Assembly: GCF_018614095.1 (NCBI RefSeq)
Contig: NZ_JAGGOY010000063.1
Location: 187 to 64,186 of the forward strand
Source: Streptomyces sp. ISL-87
Lineage (GTDB): Bacteria > Actinomycetota > Actinomycetes > Streptomycetales > Streptomycetaceae
Direction of reading: 5' to 3'
DNA length: 64,000 nucleotides
Numbering within the stretch: the stretch's first letter is position 1; every line of letters begins with the position of its first letter. The notes beneath the pieces are model-generated. The model saw nothing but the letters and a program-made list of their open reading frames with translations. It was not told the origin of the DNA and did not search any database. A program made the translations under genes and the position numbers. This document shows, piece after piece, positions 58,077 through 64,000 of the stretch.

Positions 58077-59306
58077 ATGCATGCCTGGCCCGCTTCTGAG
58101 GTCCCCGCCCTGCCTGGCAAGGGCCGCGACCTCCAGATCCACGACACCGCGACCCAGGGGACGATCACCCTCGCCCCCGGTCCCGTCGCCCGTATCTACG
58201 TCTGCGGCATCACTCCGTACGACGCGACCCATATCGGTCACGCGGCGACCTACAACGCGTTCGACCTCGTTCAGCGCGTGTGGCTCGACACCAAGCGGCA
58301 GGTCCACTACGTCCAGAACGTCACGGACGTGGACGATCCGCTGCTGGAGCGGGCGCTGCGCGACGGCCACGACTGGACCGAGCTCGCGGAACGCGAGACG
58401 GCCCTCTTCCGCGAGGACATGACCGCCCTGCGGATGCTGCCGCCGCAGCACTACATCGGAGCCGTCGAGGCCATACCGGGCATCGTGCCGCTGGTGGAGC
58501 GGCTGCGGGACGCGGGCGCGGCGTACGACCTGGAAGGCGACGTCTACTTCTCGGTGGAAGCCGATCCGCACTTCGGCCAGGTCTCGAACCTGGACGCGGA
58601 GGCCATGCGCCTGCTCTCGGCGGAGCGCGGCGGTGACCCGGACCGCCCGGGGAAGAAGAACCCGCTCGACCCGATGCTGTGGATGGCCGCGCGTCCGGGC
58701 GAGCCGAGCTGGGACGGCGGCTCGCTGGGCCGCGGCCGGCCGGGCTGGCACATCGAGTGCGTCGCCATTGCCCTGGACCACCTGGGCATGGGCTTCGACA
58801 TCCAGGGCGGCGGGTCCGACCTGGCGTTCCCGCACCACGAGATGGGCGCGTCGCACGCGCAGGCGCTGACGGGTGAGTTCCCGATGGCCAAGGCGTACGT
58901 CCACGCCGGCATGGTGGCCCTGCACGGCGCGAAGATGTCGAAGTCGAAGGGCAACCTGGTCTTCGTCTCGGCCCTGCGGCGTGCGGGGGTGGACCCGGCG
59001 GCGATCCGCCTGGCCCTTCTCTCGCACCACTACCGGGACGACTGGGAGTGGACGGACGACGTTCTCGCCGAGGCGGTGGCCCGCCTGGAGCGCTGGCGCG
59101 CGGCGGTGTCCCGGCCGGACGGCCTGCCGGCGGACGGGGTGGTCGAGGAGGTCCGCGAGGCCCTGTCGAACGACCTGGACGCGCCGGCCGCGCTCGCGGC
59201 GGTGGACCGCTGGGTGGACGCCCAGAACACCTCGGACGGCGACGACGAGTCGGCCCCGGGCCTGGTCTCCCGCACGGTGGACGCCCTCCTGGGCGTAGCC
59301 CTGTAA
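58077..59306 (+). CDS. mshC: Mycothiol ligase MshC
   Basis: ATP-dependent enzyme of 409 aa that joins cysteine to GlcN-inositol, the penultimate step of mycothiol synthesis. It is a cysteinyl-tRNA synthetase relative: ATP motifs are HIGH (THIGHAATYN) and KMSKS (KMSKSKGN), and the zinc-binding cysteine is in YVCGITPYDATH. It lacks the C-terminal anticodon domain of CysS, fitting its 409-residue length. The start (ATG 58077) gives MHAWPASEV, the usual N-terminus. The S. coelicolor equivalent is SCO1663. Confidence 0.95.
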   Translation: MHAWPASEVPALPGKGRDLQIHDTATQGTITLAPGPVARIYVCGITPYDATHIGHAATYNAFDLVQRVWLDTKRQVHYVQNVTDVDDPLLERALRDGHDWTELAERETALFREDMTALRMLPPQHYIGAVEAIPGIVPLVERLRDAGAAYDLEGDVYFSVEADPHFGQVSNLDAEAMRLLSAERGGDPDRPGKKNPLDPMLWMAARPGEPSWDGGSLGRGRPGWHIECVAIALDHLGMGFDIQGGGSDLAFPHHEMGASHAQALTGEFPMAKAYVHAGMVALHGAKMSKSKGNLVFVSALRRAGVDPAAIRLALLSHHYRDDWEWTDDVLAEAVARLERWRAAVSRPDGLPADGVVEEVREALSNDLDAPAALAAVDRWVDAQNTSDGDDESAPGLVSRTVDALLGVAL

Positions 59307-59323
59307 CCCACCCACACACCCCC

Positions 59324-59358
59324 GATGCCCCCAGCGCCCCACCGGGCCTGGGGGCATC
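59324..59358. terminator. Bidirectional terminator between mshC and parJ
   Basis: GATGCCCCCAG (59324-59334) and CTGGGGGCATC (59348-59358) form a perfect 11-bp stem with a 13-base loop, between convergent genes. Confidence 0.88.
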
Positions 59359-59380
59359 GCCATGCCGTGCCCGTGCCGGG

Positions 59381-60376
59381 CTACGTCTCCGGGGTCTCGC
59401 CCTCGTCCGGGGTGGCGGGGGGCTGGGGCGGCTCATCGCCGGCGGGGCCGGGCTCGGGGTCCGGTTTGCGCTTGGGGGGCCGGGTCAGGCCGCTGGAGGT
59501 GTCGCGCAGGTACGAGGTGTCGCCGGCCTCCGACGCCGGGTCGCGGCGGCGCAGATAGCGCTCGAACTCCCGGGCGATGGCGTCCCCGGACGCCTCCGGC
59601 AGGTCCGCCGTGTCCCGTGCCTCCTCCAGTGTCTGAACGTACTCCGCCACCTCGCTGTCCTCGGCGGCCAGTTGGTCCACGCCCAGCTGCCAGGCCCGCG
59701 CGTCCTCCGGCAGTTCGCCCAGCGGGATCCTGATGTCGATCAGGTCCTCCAGCCGGTTGAGGAGTGCCAGCGTCGCCTTCGGGTTCGGGGGCTGCGAGAC
59801 GTAGTGGGGGACCGCCGCCCACAGCGACACCGCCGGAACACCCGCGTGCGTACAGGCCTCTTGGAGCACGCCCACGATCCCCGTGGGCCCCTCGTACCGG
59901 GTCTCCTCCAGGTCCATCGTCCGCGCCAGATCCGCATCCGACGTGACACCGCTCACCGGGACCGGCCGCGTGTGCGGGGTGTCCCCGAGCAGCGCGCCCA
60001 GGACGACCACCATCTCCACGCCCAGTTCGTGCGCGAAGCCGAGGATCTCGTTGCAGAACGACCGCCACCGCATGGACGGTTCGATCCCGCGCACCAGCAC
60101 CAGGTCGCGCGGCTTGGCGCCGCCGATCCGGACCACCGACAGCCGAGTCGTCGGCCAAGTGATCTTCCGCACCCCGTTGTCCAGCCACACCGTCGGCCGG
60201 TTGACCTGGAAGTCGTAGTAGTCCTCGGCGTCCAGCGCCGCGAAGACCTCGCCCTTCCACTCCCGGTCCAGGTGCGCGACCGCACCGGAGGCCGCGTCAC
60301 CCGCGTCGTTCCAGCCCTCGAACGCGGCCACCATGACCGGGTCGATCAGCTCGGGCACGCCCTCAAGCTCGATCAC
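59381..60376 (-). CDS. parJ: PAC2 family protein ParJ
   Basis: Protein of 331 aa with the PAC2 (proteasome-assembly-chaperone-like) domain: MIELEGVPELIDPVMVAAFEGWNDAGDAASGAV at the start, VRGIEPSMRWRSFCNEILGFA and VSLWAAVPHYVSQPPNPKATLALL in the middle. The S. coelicolor homologue at this locus, SCO1662, was named ParJ and inhibits ParA polymerisation during sporulation. The C-terminal tail (Pro/Glu/Asp-rich) is disordered. Convergent with mshC. Confidence 0.9.
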   Translation of the reverse strand: MIELEGVPELIDPVMVAAFEGWNDAGDAASGAVAHLDREWKGEVFAALDAEDYYDFQVNRPTVWLDNGVRKITWPTTRLSVVRIGGAKPRDLVLVRGIEPSMRWRSFCNEILGFAHELGVEMVVVLGALLGDTPHTRPVPVSGVTSDADLARTMDLEETRYEGPTGIVGVLQEACTHAGVPAVSLWAAVPHYVSQPPNPKATLALLNRLEDLIDIRIPLGELPEDARAWQLGVDQLAAEDSEVAEYVQTLEEARDTADLPEASGDAIAREFERYLRRRDPASEAGDTSYLRDTSSGLTRPPKRKPDPEPGPAGDEPPQPPATPDEGETPET

Positions 60377-60454
60377 CCAGGTCTCCTTCCGAAGTTCCCT
60401 TGTGTACGTGGGTCAGCCTAAGCCTTGTTACGACGCCAGCCACAGCCCACGACA

Positions 60455-60484
60455 GAGGGGCGGTTCCCCTCGGAGCCGCCCCTC
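60455..60484. terminator. Terminator of the glpFKD operon
   Basis: GAGGGGCGG (60455-60463) and CCGCCCCTC (60476-60484) can pair over a 12-base loop, just past the glpD stop at 60504. Confidence 0.75.
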
Positions 60485-60503
60485 TTCCCCACCTGCCCGG
60501 CAG

Positions 60504-62111
60504 CTATGCCTTACGGCTCAGCATCTCCTCGACCCGGGCGCGCACGGACGCGTCGTCCAGGCCGCGGACCGTCACCGTCGTACGGCGGCGCAGCACGTCG
60601 TCGACCGTCTCGGCCCACTCGTTGTCCCGGGCGTAGGCGACCTGCGCCCAGATCTCCGGCCCGTCCGGGTGGATCCGCTCGGCGAGCGCCGGGTCCTCGT
60701 TCGCGAGACGCGCGATGTCGAAGGCCAGCGAGCCGTAGTGGGAGGCCAGGTGGCGGGCGGTCAGCGGGTCCATCCGCGTGCCCGGCTCCCGGTCCACCAG
60801 CAGCCGGTGCGCGACCGCGTTCGGGTTGGCGACACCGGGCAGTGCGATCCGGCGTACGAGCGACTTCACCGGCTCCATGTCCTCGGTCAGCGGGCTGCCC
60901 GGGAGCTTCGCCAGCTTGTCCATGACCACGCGGCCGATGTGGCGGTACGTCGTCCACTTGCCGCCGGCGACCGACAGCATGCCGCCGCGGCCCTCGGAGA
61001 CGACCGTCTCGCGCTTGGCCTTCTCGACCCCGCCGGGGCCGCCGGGCAGCACCCGCAGGCCCGCGAAGGCGTACGTCATCAGAGACCGGTCGAGGTCCGC
61101 GTCGTTCACGGAGAACGCCGCCTCGTCGAGGATCTGCTGGATGTCGGACTCGGTGGCGCGCACGTCCGCCGGGTCGCCCTCGTACTTCTCGTCGGTCGTG
61201 CCGAGGAGGAGCTGGTCCTCCCACGGGAGCGCGAAGGTGATCCGGTACTTGTCGATCGGGGTGGCCATGGCGGCCTTCCACGGCGACTTGCGCTTCAGCA
61301 CGATGTGCGCGCCCTTGGAAAGGCGGATCGACGGCATCGAGTGCTTGTCTTCCATGCGCCGCAGGTGGTCCACCCACGGGCCGGTGGCGTTGAGCACGAC
61401 GCGTGCGTCGACCCCGAACTCGGTACCGTCCAGGCGGTCCTTGAGCTCGGCACCGGTGACCCGGCCGTGCGTCATGCGCAGGCCGGTGACCTCGGCGTGG
61501 TTCAGGACGACCGCGCCCGACTCGACGGCCGCGCGGACCGTCATGACGGCGACGCGGGAGTCGTTCATCTGGTGGTCGTAGTAGACCGCGACGGCCTTGA
61601 GGTTGTCCGTCTTCAGGCCCGGGTTGTCGGCGGCGGCGCGGGCCGGGGATATGACCTTGCCCATGCCGTCGCCGAAGGCGGAGAGCGCCGAGTACGCGAA
61701 GACGCCCGCGCCCAGCTTCGCCGCGCCCACCGGACCGCCCTTGTAGACGGGCAGGTAGAAGGTGAGCGGGTTGACCAGGTGCGGGGCCACGTCCTTGGCC
61801 AGCACCCGGCGCTCGTGGTGGTTCTCCGCGACCAGCTTGACCGCGCCGGTCTGCAGGTAGCGAAGACCACCGTGGACGAGCTTGGAGGAGGCCGAGGAGG
61901 TGGCACCGGCGAAGTCGCCGGCGTCCACCATGGCGACCCGCAGACCCGACTGCGCGGCATGCCAGGCCACCGAGGTGCCCAGGATTCCACCGCCGATGAC
62001 CAGCAGGTCGTACGTGGCCTTGGCCAGCTGCTCGCGGGTCTCGGCGCGGCTCGCGTGGGAACCGGCGGTCGGGTGCGTACCCAGCGTGGGAACGCTCTGC
62101 AGGCTGCTCAT
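60504..62111 (-). CDS. glpD: Glycerol-3-phosphate dehydrogenase
   Basis: FAD-dependent, membrane-associated enzyme of 535 aa that oxidises glycerol-3-phosphate to dihydroxyacetone phosphate and feeds electrons to the quinone pool. The FAD site is YDLLVIGGGILGTSVAWHAAQSG, followed by SKLVHGGLRYLQTGAVKLVAE; the C-terminal GlpD domain begins near residue 400. It is the last gene of glpFKD, with 40 bp between it and glpK. Confidence 0.95.
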   Translation of the reverse strand: MSSLQSVPTLGTHPTAGSHASRAETREQLAKATYDLLVIGGGILGTSVAWHAAQSGLRVAMVDAGDFAGATSSASSKLVHGGLRYLQTGAVKLVAENHHERRVLAKDVAPHLVNPLTFYLPVYKGGPVGAAKLGAGVFAYSALSAFGDGMGKVISPARAAADNPGLKTDNLKAVAVYYDHQMNDSRVAVMTVRAAVESGAVVLNHAEVTGLRMTHGRVTGAELKDRLDGTEFGVDARVVLNATGPWVDHLRRMEDKHSMPSIRLSKGAHIVLKRKSPWKAAMATPIDKYRITFALPWEDQLLLGTTDEKYEGDPADVRATESDIQQILDEAAFSVNDADLDRSLMTYAFAGLRVLPGGPGGVEKAKRETVVSEGRGGMLSVAGGKWTTYRHIGRVVMDKLAKLPGSPLTEDMEPVKSLVRRIALPGVANPNAVAHRLLVDREPGTRMDPLTARHLASHYGSLAFDIARLANEDPALAERIHPDGPEIWAQVAYARDNEWAETVDDVLRRRTTVTVRGLDDASVRARVEEMLSRKA

Positions 62112-62151
62112 ATCTCTCTTAGCTCCTACTCGGTTGACTCAGCTGGTGCGG

Positions 62152-63678
62152 TCAGCTGGCGTCTTCGTCGTCGACCCAGCCCATGGACCGCTCCACGGCC
62201 TTGAGCCAGCTCTTGTACTCGCGGTCCCGCTGCTCGGCGGGCATCCGCGGGGTCCACTCCGCCGCGCGGCGCCAGTTGGCGCGCAGGGCGTCGGTGTCGG
62301 GCCAGAAGCCGACGGCCAGGCCGGCGGCGTAGGCGGCGCCGAGGCAGGTGGTCTCGGCGACCATCGGACGGACCACGGGGGCGTCCAGGAAGTCCGAGAG
62401 CGTCTGCATCAGCAGGTTGTTGGAGGTCATGCCGCCGTCGACCTTGAGGGCCGTGAGCTCGACGCCCGAGTCCTTGGTCATGGCGTCGGTGATCTCGCGG
62501 GTCTGCCAGGCGGTGGCCTCCAGGACGGCACGGGCGATGTGCGCCTTGGTGACGTACCGGGTCAGGCCGGCGATCACACCGCGGGCGTCGGAGCGCCAGT
62601 ACGGGGCGAACAGGCCGGAGAATGCCGGTACGAAGTAGGCGCCGCCGTTGTCCTCGACGGAGGAGGCCAGCGTCTCGATCTCGGCCGCGGACTTGATCAG
62701 GCCCATCTGGTCGCGCATCCACTGGACGAGCGAGCCGGTGACGGCGATGGAGCCCTCCAGCGCGTAGACCGGCTTCTCGTCGCCGATCTGGTAGCCGACC
62801 GTGGTCAGCAGGCCGCTGTAGGAGTTGATGATCTTGTCGCCGGTGTTCATCAGCATGAACGTTCCGGTGCCGTAGGTGGACTTGGCCTCGCCCTCGGCGA
62901 AACAGGTCTGGCCGAACAGCGCGGCCTGCTGGTCACCGAGCGCCGAGGCGACCGGGACGCCGGCGAGGACGCCGTCCTTGACGTGGCCGTAGACCTCGGC
63001 GGAGGACTTGATCTCGGGGAGGACGTTGAGCGGGACCGCCATGGACTCCGCGATCTTCTCGTCCCAGGCCAGCGTGTGGAGGTTCATCAGCATGGTGCGC
63101 GAGGCGTTGGTGACGTCGGTGACGTGCACACCGCCCTCGGCGCCGCCGGTGAGGTTCCAGATGACCCACGAGTCCATGGTGCCGAAGAGGATGTCCCCGG
63201 CCTCGGCGCGCTCGCGCAGGCCCTCGACGTTGTCGAGCAGCCAGCGGACCTTGGGGCCGGCGAAGTACGAGGCGAGCGGCAGGCCCGTCTCGCGGCGGAA
63301 GCGGTCCTGGCCGACGTTGCGGCCGAGCTCCTTGCACAGGGCGTCGGTGCGGGTGTCCTGCCAGACCAGCGCGTTGTGCACCGGCTCACCGGTGTTCTTG
63401 TCCCACAGGACGGTGGTCTCGCGCTGGTTGGTGATGCCGACGGCCTTGACGTCGGCGGCCGTGATCTCGGCCTTGGCGATGGCCCCGGCGACGACCTCCT
63501 GGACGTTGGTCCAGATCTCGGTGGCGTCGTGCTCGACCCAGCCCGGCTTCGGGAAGATCTGCTCGTGCTCCTTCTGGTCGACGGCGACGATGCGGCCGTC
63601 GCGGTCGAACACGATGCAGCGGGAGGAGGTGGTGCCCTGGTCGATCGCGGCGATGAAGGGGCCGGTGCTGCTGGTCAT
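62152..63678 (-). CDS. glpK: Glycerol kinase
   Basis: FGGY-family kinase of 508 aa that phosphorylates glycerol to glycerol-3-phosphate. The N-terminal ATPase-fold motif IAAIDQGTTSSRCIVFD and the family signatures YGTGTFMLMNTG and KVDGGMTSNNLLMQTLSDFL are intact, as is HNALVWQDTRTD. It is second in the operon and 73 bp after glpF. In Streptomyces the operon is controlled by GylR, whose gene would lie past the window edge. Confidence 0.96.
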   Translation of the reverse strand: MTSSTGPFIAAIDQGTTSSRCIVFDRDGRIVAVDQKEHEQIFPKPGWVEHDATEIWTNVQEVVAGAIAKAEITAADVKAVGITNQRETTVLWDKNTGEPVHNALVWQDTRTDALCKELGRNVGQDRFRRETGLPLASYFAGPKVRWLLDNVEGLRERAEAGDILFGTMDSWVIWNLTGGAEGGVHVTDVTNASRTMLMNLHTLAWDEKIAESMAVPLNVLPEIKSSAEVYGHVKDGVLAGVPVASALGDQQAALFGQTCFAEGEAKSTYGTGTFMLMNTGDKIINSYSGLLTTVGYQIGDEKPVYALEGSIAVTGSLVQWMRDQMGLIKSAAEIETLASSVEDNGGAYFVPAFSGLFAPYWRSDARGVIAGLTRYVTKAHIARAVLEATAWQTREITDAMTKDSGVELTALKVDGGMTSNNLLMQTLSDFLDAPVVRPMVAETTCLGAAYAAGLAVGFWPDTDALRANWRRAAEWTPRMPAEQRDREYKSWLKAVERSMGWVDDEDAS

Positions 63679-63751
63679 GTGGCTGCTCCTGGCAGGTCTG
63701 AGTAGGCGGAATCAGGGGGCGGTGCGGATCTTGCGAAACGTGCCGAGCTGA

Positions 63752-64000
63752 TCAGGCGAACGCGATGTTGTACAGACCACCGGCGACAGCGGCACCGACG
63801 AGCGGGCCGACGACCGGGATCCAGGAGTAGGACCAGTCCGAGCCGCCCTTGTTGGGCAGCGGAAGAAGGGCGTGCACGATGCGCGGACCGAGGTCGCGCA
63901 CCGGGTTGATGGCGTAGCCGGTCGGACCGCCGAGCGACAGGCCGATGCCGACGACCACGAAGGAGGTGATCAGGACGCCGATGACGCCGAGGCCCTTGCC
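63752..64000 (-). CDS. glpF: Glycerol facilitator GlpF (partial)
   Basis: The 3' end of an MIP/aquaglyceroporin gene; its start is beyond the window. The 82 visible residues include the second pore half with GPTGYAINPVRDLGPR, where NPVRD stands for the second NPA motif, and the last membrane helix (VVGPLVGAAVAGGLY). It passively admits glycerol, which GlpK traps as phosphate. Confidence 0.93.
   Translation of the reverse strand, partial: GKGLGVIGVLITSFVVVGIGLSLGGPTGYAINPVRDLGPRIVHALLPLPNKGGSDWSYSWIPVVGPLVGAAVAGGLYNIAFA

Noticed and set aside
58077..59306. Cysteinyl-tRNA synthetase
   Set aside because: HIGH and KMSKS are present, but the length of 409 residues, missing anticodon domain and neighbours (parJ, DUF3090) identify MshC.

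Overview
The window is very GC-rich, with long ORFs, many GTG starts and GTGA/ATGA start-stop overlaps. It carries chaplin genes, a mycothiol ligase (mshC), parJ and a glpFKD operon. This points clearly to a Streptomyces chromosome. From about 45.6 kb to the right end, the gene order (M20 peptidase, chaplins, DUF5703, RecD-like protein, F420 oxidoreductase, ferritin-like protein, CorA, MSMEG_4193-type phosphatase, DUF3090, SCO1664 family, mshC, parJ, glpD, glpK, glpF) is the conserved order I know from S. coelicolor around SCO1659-SCO1676.

Left part (0.2-35.7 kb): a metabolic region. It opens with a cupredoxin-like lipoprotein, a polytopic membrane protein, a TetR regulator and a molybdopterin oxidoreductase. 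A citrate transporter, an aldehyde dehydrogenase and a zinc alcohol dehydrogenase follow. After that come several acyl-CoA units, each with its own TetR regulator: an acyl-CoA dehydrogenase; a MaoC hydratase; an SDR plus acyl-CoA ligase; and a split APH kinase plus acyl-CoA dehydrogenase pair resembling the two halves of ACAD10/11. Three operator-like palindromes recur at these promoters and suggest small regulons. The rest includes SoxR, a NamZ-type muramidase, a subtilisin-like protease with a hairpin over its ribosome binding site, an MBL hydrolase, a His-rich protein, DUF202 proteins, a Nudix enzyme, a KstD-like flavoprotein and two amino-acid permeases.

Middle part (35.8-45.5 kb): an accessory block. 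It holds a three-gene sulfur oxidation operon (sulfite oxidase, persulfide dioxygenase-rhodanese fusion, thiosulfate sulfurtransferase). Next to it is the remnant of an integrative element inserted into tRNA-Leu(GAG). The element keeps a duplicated tRNA 3' end at its far side, an XRE-DUF5753/DUF6879 regulatory cluster, a deleted DUF397-like gene and a frameshifted tyrosine integrase beside the tRNA. A TnpB-like gene that keeps the RuvC residues but lacks the zinc ribbon lies directly upstream of the tRNA, with strong hairpins in its 3' end.

Right part (45.6-64 kb): conserved core genes. Two of them are unusual. One is a wall-anchored chaplin with a single chaplin domain followed by a long collagen-like Gly-Xaa-Pro tract. 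The other is a RecD2-like protein whose Walker A and B motifs are eroded.
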